A stretch of DNA of 64,000 nt from Brevibacillus fulvus (GCF_016908525.1 NZ_JAFBEB010000007.1:1-64000); one strand, 5' to 3'; positions 52,748 to 61,775 are shown, counted from the stretch's first letter. The notes: generated from the letters alone by a model not told the origin. Made by a program: numbers and translations.

Positions 52748-54035
52748 GAAAAAGGTTGTTGTCCTTGGCTTTCAACATGTCTTGGCCATGTACGCGGGTG
52801 CGGTGGCGGTGCCATTGATTATTGGCGGAGCGCTTCATCTGACTCCTGCACAAATGGCCTATTTGATCTCCGCCGACTTGTTCACTTGCGGCATTGCCAC
52901 CCTCTTGCAGGTAATTGGCACGCGCTTTTTGGGGATACGCATGCCGGTCGTGCTCGGTTGCACCTATACTGCCGTCGGGCCGATCATTGCCATCTCGCTT
53001 GGCTCGAATATTATGACTGCTTATGGGGCCATTATTCTTTCCGGATTATTCGTTTTGCTGGCGGCTCCGCTATTCGGAAAGCTGCTGCGGTTTTTCCCGA
53101 CAGTCGTCACCGGATCGGTCGTGACGATCATTGGCTTGTCGTTGATCCCGGTTGCCATGAACAATGCGGCGGGCGGTACCGGCAGTCCTGATTTTGGTCA
53201 ACCGCGCAATTTGTTGTTGGCGCTGATTACTCTGGTGGCGATCCTGCTGATCAATCGTTTGTCCACTGGCTTTCTCCGCGCGATCTCGGTGTTGCTGGGG
53301 TTGATCATCGGGACGGCGGTTGCCTCTCTGTTCGGCCTCGTTCGATTTGATACGGTAGCGGAGTCATCATGGGTCAGCATTGTCCATCCGTTTTATTTCG
53401 GGATGCCGCAATTTAATTTGGTTGCGATCATCACGATGATTATTGTCAACATCATCAGTATGGTCGAATCAAGCGGTGTTTACTTTGCCATCAGCAAAGT
53501 GACGGAGCAAAAGCTGGAATCGGCCGATATTGTCAAAGGATTGCGGGCCGAAGGGGTCGCGATCATGCTAGGCGGTTTGTTCAATGCTTTTCCATATACA
53601 GCTTTTTCGCAAAATGTCGGGCTGGTTTCACTCACCCGCGTGAAAACGCGCGATGTGATGATCGCAGCAGGCGGAATTTTGGTTGTGCTTGGTCTGCTGC
53701 CGAAACTGGCGGCATTGACGACGGTCATTCCTACTCCTGTATTGGGCGGAGCCATGATTGCCATGTTTGGAATGGTAGTCGCTTCCGGGATCAACATACT
53801 GTCAAACGTTGACTTGCATCAACAGGAAAATTTGCTGATCGCCGCATGCAGCATAGCTGTCGGCTTGGGTTCGGCGGCGGTTCCGCAGATGTTTGACCAA
53901 ATGCCGAGTGTGGCAAAAATGCTGATGCAAAGCGGGATCGTTACGGGTTCCGTCACTGCGGTTGTCCTCAACCTGTTCCTGACTCATCGCAAACAGGCCA
54001 AGCAGGCCAAAATGGAGCCGATAGCGGAAATGTAA
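52737..54035 (+). CDS. pbuX: Xanthine permease (NCS2/NAT family)
   Basis: This 432-aa protein has about 12-14 membrane helices and the nucleobase-ascorbate transporter signature QNVGLVSLTR, with the substrate-site Gln/Glu region around IVNIISMVESSGVYFA. It imports xanthine by proton symport. The ATG lies within the end of xpt, with GAAGGAGAAGG upstream. It is the last gene of the riboswitch-controlled operon. Confidence 0.95.
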   Translation: MLSKKKVVVLGFQHVLAMYAGAVAVPLIIGGALHLTPAQMAYLISADLFTCGIATLLQVIGTRFLGIRMPVVLGCTYTAVGPIIAISLGSNIMTAYGAIILSGLFVLLAAPLFGKLLRFFPTVVTGSVVTIIGLSLIPVAMNNAAGGTGSPDFGQPRNLLLALITLVAILLINRLSTGFLRAISVLLGLIIGTAVASLFGLVRFDTVAESSWVSIVHPFYFGMPQFNLVAIITMIIVNIISMVESSGVYFAISKVTEQKLESADIVKGLRAEGVAIMLGGLFNAFPYTAFSQNVGLVSLTRVKTRDVMIAAGGILVVLGLLPKLAALTTVIPTPVLGGAMIAMFGMVVASGINILSNVDLHQQENLLIAACSIAVGLGSAAVPQMFDQMPSVAKMLMQSGIVTGSVTAVVLNLFLTHRKQAKQAKMEPIAEM

Positions 54036-54054
54036 AGATTGTCGCGAGTTGCTT

Positions 54055-54087
54055 ACAGTCTCTCACACAACGAGAGGCTGTTTTTTT
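54055..54087 (+). terminator. Rho-independent terminator of xpt-pbuX
   Basis: ACAGTCTCTC pairs with GAGAGGCTGT over a seven-base loop, followed by seven T residues. Confidence 0.92.
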
Positions 54088-54100
54088 GTGGGTGGAAAGG

Positions 54101-54156
54101 GTAAGAATAAGGTGGCCAAATCAACATAAGGTTATGAATTATTGGCCACTTCTTAC
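54101..54156. repeat. Compound inverted repeat downstream of yitT
   Basis: GTAAGAA (54101-54107) plus GTGGCCAA (54112-54119) pair with TTGGCCAC (54142-54149) plus TTCTTAC (54150-54156), leaving a four-base bulge. Inside the loop CATAA-GG-TTATG (54125-54136) forms a second short stem. No clear T-tract follows on either strand. It may end yitT transcription or protect the RNA 3' end. Confidence 0.6.
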
Positions 54157-54180
54157 CGAGAGAGGGGGGAAGCTTGCTGG

Positions 54181-55059
54181 TTAGTGGATATTCTTCTTCT
54201 TGAACTGACCGCCGCGAACATCGTGGATATTGCCAATGGCGAGGAATGCCGCAGGATCAGTTTCTTCCACAATGGATTTCAACTTCGCTTCTTCCAGACG
54301 GGTAATTACGCAAAAGATGACTTTCTTCTCATCGCCTGTATAGCCGCCTTCGCCATTCAACAAGGTAATGCCCCGGCCAAGACGGGCAACAATCGCGTCG
54401 CCAACCACTTGGTGCTTGTCGCTGATAATCCAGACCGCTTTCGATTGTTCGATCCCTTCAATCGTCAGATCGATCATTTTAAAAGCGATATAATAGGCGA
54501 TTAACGAATACATCGCATGATCCCAGCCAAACACAAACCCGGCGCTGCTCAGGATAAACACATTGACGAACATGACGGTTTCGCCGACGGAAAAAGGCAA
54601 TTTTTTATTGAACAAAATCGCCAAAATCTCTGTGCCATCCAACGATCCCCCAAAACGGATGACCATCCCGACGCCGATTCCCAAAATAATTCCGCCAAAA
54701 ACAGCGGCGAGCAGCGGGTCATCGGTCAGACCGGGCACAGGTGTCAGCAAACTGGTGCCGATGGACATGATCAATACGCCGAATAAAGTGGAGATGGCAA
54801 ACGTTTTCCCGATTTGCTTGTAGCCCATGATCAAAAACGGCAGATTGAGAAACAGAAGAAATAAACCTAACGGCCAGTTGGTCACATGTGATAGGATGAT
54901 GGAAATACCGGTAATTCCACCGTCGATGATATGATTGGGAACAAGGAAGATTTCCAGCGCCACCGCAACCAAAGCCGCACCGATAAAAATAAAGATCGAG
55001 CGCTTCAGCAGTTGGGCGGCCGGCAGTTTGCGGTGCACCATTTTTTCAAGTTCTGTCAA
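54181..55059 (-). CDS. YitT-family membrane protein
   Basis: This 292-aa protein has five to six membrane helices in the first 210 residues (VALEIFLVPNHIIDGGITGISII and following) and a C-terminal cytosolic DUF2179 domain (GITLLNGEGGYTGDEKKVIFCV). This is the common YitT/YpjC/YqfU layout of Bacillales. Function is unknown, though relatives affect cell morphology or transport. The TTG start at 55059 follows GGAGGAAT. It is divergent from the P1-peptidase gene. Confidence 0.88.
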   Translation of the reverse strand: MTELEKMVHRKLPAAQLLKRSIFIFIGAALVAVALEIFLVPNHIIDGGITGISIILSHVTNWPLGLFLLFLNLPFLIMGYKQIGKTFAISTLFGVLIMSIGTSLLTPVPGLTDDPLLAAVFGGIILGIGVGMVIRFGGSLDGTEILAILFNKKLPFSVGETVMFVNVFILSSAGFVFGWDHAMYSLIAYYIAFKMIDLTIEGIEQSKAVWIISDKHQVVGDAIVARLGRGITLLNGEGGYTGDEKKVIFCVITRLEEAKLKSIVEETDPAAFLAIGNIHDVRGGQFKKKNIH

Positions 55060-55200
55060 TGATATTCCTCCCCACGTAGTTTTCTCTAAATATAATTATA
55101 AACTAATTTCCGGCGACATGCCGAATCAGGAGGCAAATATATCGAAAAAACGACACATTTGCCGAAACAGTAGAAATACATTCTCGAGGAGGACGATAGA

Positions 55201-56277
55201 ATGAAGCGGGTTCGTTTGCGTGAGCTGGGTTATACTGCGGGCAAATATTCGACCGGCTCGCAAAATAGTATTACTGATGTAAATGGAGTGAAAGTAGGGC
55301 ATGTCACCTTGCAAAAAGACCTGCAATCTTCCGCTGCCGTCAGAACGGGAGTGACCGCTGTATTGCCGCATGGCGGAAACTTGTTTCAGGAAAAGGTGCT
55401 GGGGGCAGCCCATGTCATCAACGGGTTTGGCAAAACAACCGGGCTGGTACAACTGGAGGAGCTGGGCTTGATTGAGAGCCCGATTTTATTGACAAACACC
55501 TTGTCCGTTCCGGCCGCACAGCAGGGAGCGATCGCTTACATGCTAAAGAACAATCCCGAACTCGGCGGCGCACACGGCACAGTGAACGTGATTGTCGGAG
55601 AATGCAACGACGGTTATCTCAATGATATACGCGGCATGCATGTCACCCCCGAACATGCGATCGAGGCCATCGAGCGGGCGAACGCAGAACAAGTGGAGGA
55701 GGGGGCGGTTGGAGCAGGTACCGGCATGTCGTGTCTCGGGTACAAGGGAGGGATCGGCAGCAGCTCGCGCATTGTTATGTTTGAGCAACGTCTGTTTACG
55801 GTAGGCGCTTTGGTTGTCAGCAATTTTGGCAGAGCAGCAGACTGGCAGCCCGGCGGATGGATACAGCGCAACGATTGTGCGGCCGTATATTCAGACGATC
55901 CGGCGCAGCTGCCGGATGGCTCGATTATGATCGTTTTGGCTACCGATGCGCCTCTTAATGAACGACAGTTGAAAAGACTGGCCAAACGGGCGGCATTTGG
56001 CTTGGCCAGAGCGGGCAGTTATGCCGCACATGGCAGCGGTGATATTGCCATCGCCTTTTCGACCGCGCAACGGTTTCCGCATCTTTCAGCGGAGGCGTTT
56101 GTCTCATCTGTCCGCTTGCAGGAAGGAAGCGAATTGCTGAACCATCTGTTTGCGATGGCGGCGGAAGCGGTCCATGAATCGATTCTCAATTCACTTTGCA
56201 AGGCGGATGGGATGCATGGCCACAACGGACATTATCGTGCGGCTTTTCCGTATGAATCGTTAAACGATTGGCTATAG
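55201..56277 (+). CDS. P1-family (DmpA-like) N-terminal nucleophile aminopeptidase
   Basis: This 358-aa protein belongs to the P1/S58 family (DmpA, BapA), which self-cleaves into two chains and acts as an aminopeptidase or beta-peptidase. Typical segments are NSITDVNGVKVGHVTL, AAHVINGFGKTTGLVQLEELG, GAGTGMSCLGYKGGIGSSSR and GALVVSNFGRAADW. GGAGGACGA precedes the ATG. The protein has no signal peptide. It is monocistronic, followed by the tRNA genes. Confidence 0.85.
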   Translation: MKRVRLRELGYTAGKYSTGSQNSITDVNGVKVGHVTLQKDLQSSAAVRTGVTAVLPHGGNLFQEKVLGAAHVINGFGKTTGLVQLEELGLIESPILLTNTLSVPAAQQGAIAYMLKNNPELGGAHGTVNVIVGECNDGYLNDIRGMHVTPEHAIEAIERANAEQVEEGAVGAGTGMSCLGYKGGIGSSSRIVMFEQRLFTVGALVVSNFGRAADWQPGGWIQRNDCAAVYSDDPAQLPDGSIMIVLATDAPLNERQLKRLAKRAAFGLARAGSYAAHGSGDIAIAFSTAQRFPHLSAEAFVSSVRLQEGSELLNHLFAMAAEAVHESILNSLCKADGMHGHNGHYRAAFPYESLNDWL

Positions 56278-56400
56278 TTGAACGATAATGTGGCGAGTGG
56301 GTGAAATTGCCTGTTGTCAAAATGAGATAATTGGTATATCATTAATTGTGTCGTTAACAAACGACAACAACTTACTTCAAATTAACTTAGGATTCTCCTC

Positions 56401-56430
56401 TTGACATATTTCCAATCATTATGGTATATT
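56401..56430 (+). promoter_or_regulatory. Promoter of the tRNA-Pro/tRNA-Leu unit
   Basis: TTGACA (56401-56406) and TATATT (56425-56430) with an 18-bp spacer form a strong promoter about 50 bp before tRNA-Pro. Confidence 0.75.
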
Positions 56431-56432
56431 AA

Positions 56433-56459
56433 TTTTCGCCGTAGTGATTACGGCGAAAA
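56433..56459. repeat. Perfect hairpin at the tRNA transcription start
   Basis: TTTTCGCCGTA (56433-56443) pairs perfectly with TACGGCGAAAA (56449-56459) across a five-base loop and is followed by TTTTCTTTTTG. It looks like a small intrinsic terminator placed directly behind the promoter. The predicted start of transcription near 56437 would, however, cut into its left arm. Confidence 0.6.
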
Positions 56460-56481
56460 TTTTCTTTTTGATTTGTTGCGA

Positions 56482-56558
56482 CGGGAAGTGGCTCAGCTTG
56501 GTAGAGCGCTTGGTTCGGGACCAAGAGGTCGCAGGTTCAAATCCTGTCTTCCCGACCA
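56482..56558 (+). tRNA. tRNA-Pro (anticodon CGG)
   Basis: The 77-nt gene folds as a cloverleaf with acceptor stem CGGGAAG/CTTCCCG, D-arm GCTCAGCTTGGTAGAGC, anticodon loop TTCGGGA (anticodon CGG, reading CCG) and T-loop GGTTCAAATCC. The 3' CCA is encoded. Confidence 0.95.
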
Positions 56559-56570
56559 TCTTAATGATTT

Positions 56571-56653
56571 GCCGGTATGGCGGAATTGGCAGACGCGCGC
56601 GACTCAAAATCGTGAGGGAAACCGTGGGGGTTCAAGTCCCTCTACCGGCACCA
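56571..56653 (+). tRNA. tRNA-Leu (anticodon CAA)
   Basis: The 83-nt gene has acceptor stem GCCGGTA/TACCGGC, D-arm with GGAATTGGCAGACGC, anticodon loop CTCAAAA (anticodon CAA, reading TTG), an extended variable arm as expected for class II tRNA, T-loop GGTTCAAGTCC and an encoded CCA. It follows tRNA-Pro after 12 bp. Confidence 0.95.
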
Positions 56654-56669
56654 TATTGATGACAAACAA

Positions 56670-56702
56670 ACCATTCGGTCAACTGGCCGGGTGGTTTTTT
56701 TA
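56670..56702 (+). terminator. Terminator of the tRNA unit
   Basis: ACCATTCGG (56670-56678) pairs with CCGGGTGGT (56687-56695), with two G-T pairs, and runs into TTTTTT. Confidence 0.8.
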
Positions 56703-56802
56703 TGCATTGCCGATCTGGTCCTGAATTTTTTGGAATAGATTGAACAAAGCTGAGAGGTATGTTACATTCGGCATGGTAGAGAAGCAATGTGGAGGGATGA
56801 AG

Positions 56803-58437
56803 GTGCAAACAGATCAACTGGCCCATCCAGCTAGCAGTGCGGGGCTGGACGCCAAGCTGGAGCAGATCGCCGCGGCCATGCAGGCAGCAGGTGATCAGGA
56901 CAATACGCAGAAAACGAAGCAGTTGGCCGAAAAAGCGAAAAAGGCCGAGATCAGCATTGCTTTTTGCGGACATTTTTCTGCGGGAAAATCGACCATGATC
57001 AATACCTTGTTAGGCAAGGATTTATTGCCGTCCAATCCGATTCCGACCAGCGCGAACGTGGTGAAAATACGGGGCGGAGAGAAAGCGGTCCAGGTCCATA
57101 CTCGACATCACGGTGTACTGACATTTGACCCTGACACGGACATGGAGCAAGTAAAGCAGTATGCGATTGATGGAGATACGGTGGAGTGGGTGGAAATCGC
57201 TTATCCGGGAACGTTCCTCGACGAACGGTCAAGCCTGTTGGATACACCGGGAATCGATTCGACCGACGCTGCTCACAAAATTGCTACGGAATCGGCGCTT
57301 CATCTGGCTGATGCCGTTATTTATATGATGGATTACAACCATGTTCAGGCGGAGGAAAACTTTAATTTTACAAAAACGTTAAAAGACCGGGGCAAGCCTG
57401 TCTATCTGGTCATTAATATGATCGACAAGCACCTTGATTTTGAGCTTGATTTTGACAGTTACAAAGAAAGTGTGCAAGATGCTTTTGCCACATGGAATAT
57501 TCAGCCGGACGGCATCTTTTACACATCGCTGGCAGAACCGGATCATCCGGAAAACCAGTATGAGGATTTTCGCCGGAAACTGCAGTCTTTGCTGGAACAG
57601 CGCGAGGTTTTGTTAGCCGACAGCTTGACTCATTCGGCGGAATACTTGATTGAACAGCATGTTCGATTTTTGCAAAAGCAAAACGCAGAAAAACGCCAGC
57701 AATTGGAAAGCAATCTGGAGCAGGAAATTTCCGGTCTGGAACCGACAGATGCCGCACAGGTCGCTTTGGCCAAACAAGAGATGGAGACAGCGCTGGCGGC
57801 AGAAACGGAACGATTCAAAACAGCAAAAGATTCAATGGAACAACAGCTAAGCTCTTTGCTGGAAAATGCAAGGCTGACCTATTACAGCACGAATGAAGCG
57901 GCGGAACAGTATTTGGAAAGCCGCAAGCCGGGCTTCAAAGTCGGACTGCTGTTTGCAGCGAAGAAAACCGAAGAGGAACGGGCTCGACGCCTGGAAGCAT
58001 TGCTGCGCGATTTTCGGGAGAAGGTGTCAGCCAACCTCGATTTCCATTTCAAAGATTTGCTCGGCAAGTTTCCCCAGCAGTACGGAATTCGCGACGAAGC
58101 TTACCATGCCGAGGTGCATGAGGCGAAAGTGGAGATCACCGGCGAGTTTTTGGCAGCCCAGGTGAAAGAGGGGGCGGGCACGCGAGAATATGTCATGAAC
58201 TATTGCGCTGATATCGCCAAGGCTGTCAAGCAGGAATATCGGCGGTTGGGATTGGCTTTGATTGACAAGCTGTTGGCTCGATTGGAAGCGCAGTTTGCGG
58301 CCGAACACGGGAAACGGGAAGAACGCTTGCAAGCGCTTGACAAGTTGGCCGAAACCCACCGGCAGTTGGCGCTGCTTGAACAGACCGAGCAACAGGCAGG
58401 CAGCAGGCTGCTGGCGATATTGCGAGAGGGAGCGTAA
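56803..58437 (+). CDS. Dynamin-like GTPase, first of a tandem pair (DynA D1-like)
   Basis: This 544-aa protein has a dynamin-type GTPase domain with G1 GHFSAGKSTMINTLLG, a G2 Thr in PIPTSANV, G3 LLDTPGIDS and G4 NMIDKH. Long helical segments (about 280-390 and 430-544) follow and should form the stalk. It resembles the first half of the 1193-aa Bacillus DynA, a membrane-fusing dynamin involved in membrane repair and phage defence. The start is GTG 56803, six bases after GGAGGG. Upstream ATGs at 56740, 56773 and 56797 lack good spacing. The second dynamin gene begins 3 bp after the stop. Confidence 0.88.
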   Translation: MQTDQLAHPASSAGLDAKLEQIAAAMQAAGDQDNTQKTKQLAEKAKKAEISIAFCGHFSAGKSTMINTLLGKDLLPSNPIPTSANVVKIRGGEKAVQVHTRHHGVLTFDPDTDMEQVKQYAIDGDTVEWVEIAYPGTFLDERSSLLDTPGIDSTDAAHKIATESALHLADAVIYMMDYNHVQAEENFNFTKTLKDRGKPVYLVINMIDKHLDFELDFDSYKESVQDAFATWNIQPDGIFYTSLAEPDHPENQYEDFRRKLQSLLEQREVLLADSLTHSAEYLIEQHVRFLQKQNAEKRQQLESNLEQEISGLEPTDAAQVALAKQEMETALAAETERFKTAKDSMEQQLSSLLENARLTYYSTNEAAEQYLESRKPGFKVGLLFAAKKTEEERARRLEALLRDFREKVSANLDFHFKDLLGKFPQQYGIRDEAYHAEVHEAKVEITGEFLAAQVKEGAGTREYVMNYCADIAKAVKQEYRRLGLALIDKLLARLEAQFAAEHGKREERLQALDKLAETHRQLALLEQTEQQAGSRLLAILREGA

Positions 58438-58440
58438 GGA

Positions 58441-60408
58441 ATGAACCAGCTGAAAGAGAAATTAATGGAAACAGCACAACGACTGCGTCAGGCGAGTCAG
58501 GAGATCGAGGCAGTTCCCGGCTTGCAATCGCAAAGCAAGGCGATGGTGGAGAGGGCGCAGCGTCTGGAATCGAATTTGTTTACGGTGGCTTTGTTTGGGG
58601 CGTTCAGTGCCGGAAAATCTTCGTTTGCCAACGCCTTGATGGGAGATTTGATTTTGCCGGTTTCACCCAATCCGACAACGGCCGCGATCAATAAAATCAT
58701 GCCGCCGACCGATGCTTATCCGCATGGCACCGTGCGCGTCGTCGTAAAAAGCCAGGCGGCGATTGAAAGCGATGTCTTGCGTTCGTTGGAGGTATTCCAG
58801 ATCCACGCAAGCGATTTGCAAAGCGGATTGGCCAAGCTTGCCTCCATCGAGGTAGCGGAAATTGCGCCGAACGCCAAGCCGCATTACACTTTCCTGAAAG
58901 CGGTCGCCAAAGGGCTGCCGGAGATGTCCGCTCATCTTGGCGGTGAGCTGATCGTTGATATGCAAGCATTTAAAGGCTTTGTGGCCAAAGAGGAAAAAGC
59001 GTGCTTTGCCGAGTTTATCGAATTGTACTACCAGTGCCCGCTCACCGACCAGGGAATCGTATTGGTTGATACGCCAGGAGCGGATTCGATCAATGCCCGC
59101 CATACCGGTGTGGCATTTGAATATATGAAAAATGCCGATGCTGTCCTGTTTGTGACTTACTACAACCATGCCTTTTCCCAGGCAGATCGTGAGTTCCTGC
59201 TGCAGATGGGGCGGGTCAAGGATACGTTTGAACTGGACAAAATGTTTTTCGTGGTCAATGCCGCCGATTTGGCCGCTTCCCAGGAAGAGTTGGACGGCGT
59301 ATTGGCGCATGTGGAGAAAAATTTACTCAACTGTGGAATTCGCAATCCCCGTATGTACCCCATTTCCAGCCAGACGGCTCTCCTGGGACGGATGCACGAA
59401 GCGGGAAAATTAGCCGGTTCCGCGGAAAAGCTATATCGGCAGCGCATGGGCACACCGGACGGACAACCATTGGCTGCTTCTGAACAGGCGCTGCAACAAT
59501 CGGGGATGAGCCGCTTCGAACACGATTTTTTCCGTTTTACTTTGGAAGAACTGACGCAAATCGCGATAGATGCGGCTTACACGGAGATCAAGCGGACCGA
59601 TCGCATGCTGCAAGAGATGATCGTCCTGGCGGAAGCGGGCGAAACGGAGCGGCAGGAACGGAAGGACCGCGCCATCGCCCAGAAACAGGCCGCTCTTCAG
59701 GCGATCCAAAAGCTCAGCGTTGCTTCGGAACAGCTTGATCTGGACAAGGAGCGGGAAGAATTGCTGTATTATGTAAGACAGCGGTTGTTCTTCCGTTTTA
59801 ACGAGCTGTTCACACTTGCTTTCAACCCGGCCGTGCTGAAGGACGACGGTCGCAATTTGCGCCAGACGCTGAAAACTTGTCTGGAAGAACTGCTTCGCTC
59901 GATCAGTTTCGATTTGGCCCAGGAACTGCGGGCAACCACATTGCGTCTGGAAAAAGTGCTGAACCGGTTTGGACAGGGGATCATCCAACGCTGTTCGCAA
60001 GCGATTGCCGAGCATGCAGCTGGTTTGAGCCTGGCTGCCTATCAGCCGCGGCAGATTGAAACGCCGGCCTTTGCGGAGGAGCTGCCAGTCGGCCCCGACG
60101 ACCTGCAGGCTGTGCTACATCTGTTCAAAAACCCGCGGGATTTCTTTGAACAAAACGGAAAGACGGCGATGCGCGATGAACTGGAAAAACGTCTGCAAGA
60201 GCCAGTCAGCAGCTATTTGGCCAACCAAGGGGAAAAGCTGGCGGAACAGACTGCCCGCGTGTTTGCCGAGTTGGTTGAAACAGAGCGGGAGCATGTTGCC
60301 CAGCAAGTAGAGGAATATTTCACCGGCGTATTCGCTGCCTTGGACATGCAGCTCGACCTTGGGTTGATCCGGGAAAAACAGCAAACGATCAGCCGACTGC
60401 TGGCCTAA
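58441..60408 (+). CDS. Dynamin-like GTPase, second of a tandem pair (DynA D2-like)
   Basis: This 655-aa protein has a dynamin GTPase domain with G1 GAFSAGKSSFANALMG, G3 VLVDTPGADS and the NAADLAAS segment in the G4 position, then a long helical stalk (about 350-655). It resembles the second half of Bacillus DynA. Together the two adjacent proteins total 1199 residues, almost the length of fused DynA. That suggests the fused gene is split here, or that this is the ancestral unfused form. The ATG follows the first stop codon by 3 bp, so translation is coupled and a 1:1 complex is likely. Confidence 0.88.
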   Translation: MNQLKEKLMETAQRLRQASQEIEAVPGLQSQSKAMVERAQRLESNLFTVALFGAFSAGKSSFANALMGDLILPVSPNPTTAAINKIMPPTDAYPHGTVRVVVKSQAAIESDVLRSLEVFQIHASDLQSGLAKLASIEVAEIAPNAKPHYTFLKAVAKGLPEMSAHLGGELIVDMQAFKGFVAKEEKACFAEFIELYYQCPLTDQGIVLVDTPGADSINARHTGVAFEYMKNADAVLFVTYYNHAFSQADREFLLQMGRVKDTFELDKMFFVVNAADLAASQEELDGVLAHVEKNLLNCGIRNPRMYPISSQTALLGRMHEAGKLAGSAEKLYRQRMGTPDGQPLAASEQALQQSGMSRFEHDFFRFTLEELTQIAIDAAYTEIKRTDRMLQEMIVLAEAGETERQERKDRAIAQKQAALQAIQKLSVASEQLDLDKEREELLYYVRQRLFFRFNELFTLAFNPAVLKDDGRNLRQTLKTCLEELLRSISFDLAQELRATTLRLEKVLNRFGQGIIQRCSQAIAEHAAGLSLAAYQPRQIETPAFAEELPVGPDDLQAVLHLFKNPRDFFEQNGKTAMRDELEKRLQEPVSSYLANQGEKLAEQTARVFAELVETEREHVAQQVEEYFTGVFAALDMQLDLGLIREKQQTISRLLA

Positions 60409-60481
60409 CCAAAAAGACCGATCCACTCAAAGCGGCATGATCGGAAAACCCCGCTTTTCAGGGACAGAAGATATATTTTGT

Positions 60482-60548
60482 AAAAAAACGGCCGTTCTCC
60501 TCGCCGCGACTTTGCCAGTCGCCCGGCTTGGGAGAAACGGCCGTTTTT
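60482..60548. terminator. Bidirectional terminator after the dynamin pair
   Basis: AAAAACGGCCGTT-CTCC pairs with GGGAG-AAACGGCCGTTTTT, a long stem with a one-base bulge, flanked by A and T runs. It serves the plus-strand dynamins and the convergent M50 gene. Confidence 0.85.
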
Positions 60549-60577
60549 GCCGCTTCACACGTTTGTCTGCACTCGTT

Positions 60578-61093
60578 CTAATCGCTGTCTGTCACTTGAA
60601 TTTGCTTCGAGCGTCTTTGGGAAATCAGCTCTTGAATCCCCAGCTTGACGACTTCCCCATCAAGATGACCGACAGGTGCCAAATTTAATAAATCCAGCAC
60701 CAGGATGATGCGATAAATCTCGCCGAAGGAAAGGTTGAAAAGCTGGTTGGGGAGGGGGGGCAGACCAAATATCAGCCAACCGAAACACAAGCCCACTGAA
60801 TAATTGAAACCGACGCCGCTCAAGGCGATAAAAATCAGCTTTCTGCTTGTGATCTTTGGATCATTTGCATCCCATTCGACCATGCCGCCGAGCCAAAAGG
60901 ATCGCAAGGACAGTTTGTTGATCCGCAGCATTTCCCAGCCCGAACCGATATTGATCCGGTGGATGCGCCCCTTGCAGAATATGATCGCTAAGGCATGCCC
61001 CATTTCGTGCATCGTTACGGAAAATAAGCCAACGATTCCCCACTTCATCAGGGATTGCATGCATACCAGCAGCCCCTCCAAGAGGTTATTCAT
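60578..61093 (-). CDS. Minimal M50-type site-2 protease-family membrane protein
   Basis: This 171-aa protein has three to four membrane helices, an HEMGH zinc motif (MHEMGHALAIIF, near residue 30) and a C-terminal LAPVGHLDG segment supplying the third ligand, as in M50 intramembrane metalloproteases. It lacks PDZ and CBS domains and is among the shortest forms, so activity on membrane peptides is possible but untested. The start is ATG 61093, preceded by GGGGGAGG; a TTG one codon upstream is an alternative. Confidence 0.75.
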   Translation of the reverse strand: MNNLLEGLLVCMQSLMKWGIVGLFSVTMHEMGHALAIIFCKGRIHRINIGSGWEMLRINKLSLRSFWLGGMVEWDANDPKITSRKLIFIALSGVGFNYSVGLCFGWLIFGLPPLPNQLFNLSFGEIYRIILVLDLLNLAPVGHLDGEVVKLGIQELISQRRSKQIQVTDSD

Positions 61094-61251
61094 CAACCAG
61101 CCTCCCCCTGCCTTTCCTGACCTTCGTCCGCCTGCAAGCGATTGTGTCTATTTGCAGCAAGCTTGTTCTATAGTTCAGCATTCCCCGGAACGAATTCGAA
61201 AATACCGATTGGACAGATTTTTTTCAAAATTTGCCTTATAGAAAGCAGTGG

Positions 61252-61284
61252 GAAAATAAAAACACAGGCTGTCAAACAGCCTGC
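61252..61284 (-). terminator. Terminator of the lipoprotein gene
   Basis: On the minus strand CAGGCTG-TTTGA-CAGCCTG is followed by TGTTTTTATTTTCC, a standard intrinsic terminator. Confidence 0.85.
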
Positions 61285-61310
61285 GCTCAGTTTGGATTGA
61301 TAACGATTGG

Positions 61311-61775
61311 TTAATTGACTTCGATCTGGCCGGATTGATTGAGGAACACGTTAAATTCCTTCACGATGGTCGGTTGGACATCCGGATTGGACAAGTCATG
61401 CTTGAGCACCTGAAAAGTACCGTCAGCGGTCAATTTGCCGGTAAACTCCAGGCCAAGCAAATCGGATCGGTAAAAGCTGAAGTTTGCCAGCTCCGTATTT
61501 TTCAGTTCTTCGGTCAACAGATGGCCGTCACCGGAGAACATCGCCTGACGCAAACTTTCCGATGCTTCATATTTTTGTTGCAAGTAACTTTGCAGTTGTT
61601 GGGCAATCTCCGAATTGGCAATCTCTTTGCCGGTTTCGACCACCTGTTTTCCTGTTTCCAACACTTGCTGGCCGGTTTGAATGACTTGTTGCGCCTGCTC
61701 CACTCCTTGCTGTACGTCATTGCAACCGGTTAGCAGCAGAATGGGCAATGCAATGAACATGATCGAACGCTTCAT
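61311..61775 (-). CDS. Lipoprotein of unknown function
   Basis: This 154-aa protein has a lipoprotein signal with LLLTGC (Cys18). A repetitive helical stretch based on the seven-residue pattern V-x-x-T-G-x-Q/K follows (VIQTGQQVLETGKQVVETGK, about 31-50), then a mixed C-terminal domain (about 75-154). It should sit on the outer face of the membrane. No family was recognised. The ATG has AAAGGGGAAAG upstream. It stands alone between the M50 gene and the cold-shock gene. Confidence 0.7.
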   Translation of the reverse strand: MKRSIMFIALPILLLTGCNDVQQGVEQAQQVIQTGQQVLETGKQVVETGKEIANSEIAQQLQSYLQQKYEASESLRQAMFSGDGHLLTEELKNTELANFSFYRSDLLGLEFTGKLTADGTFQVLKHDLSNPDVQPTIVKEFNVFLNQSGQIEVN

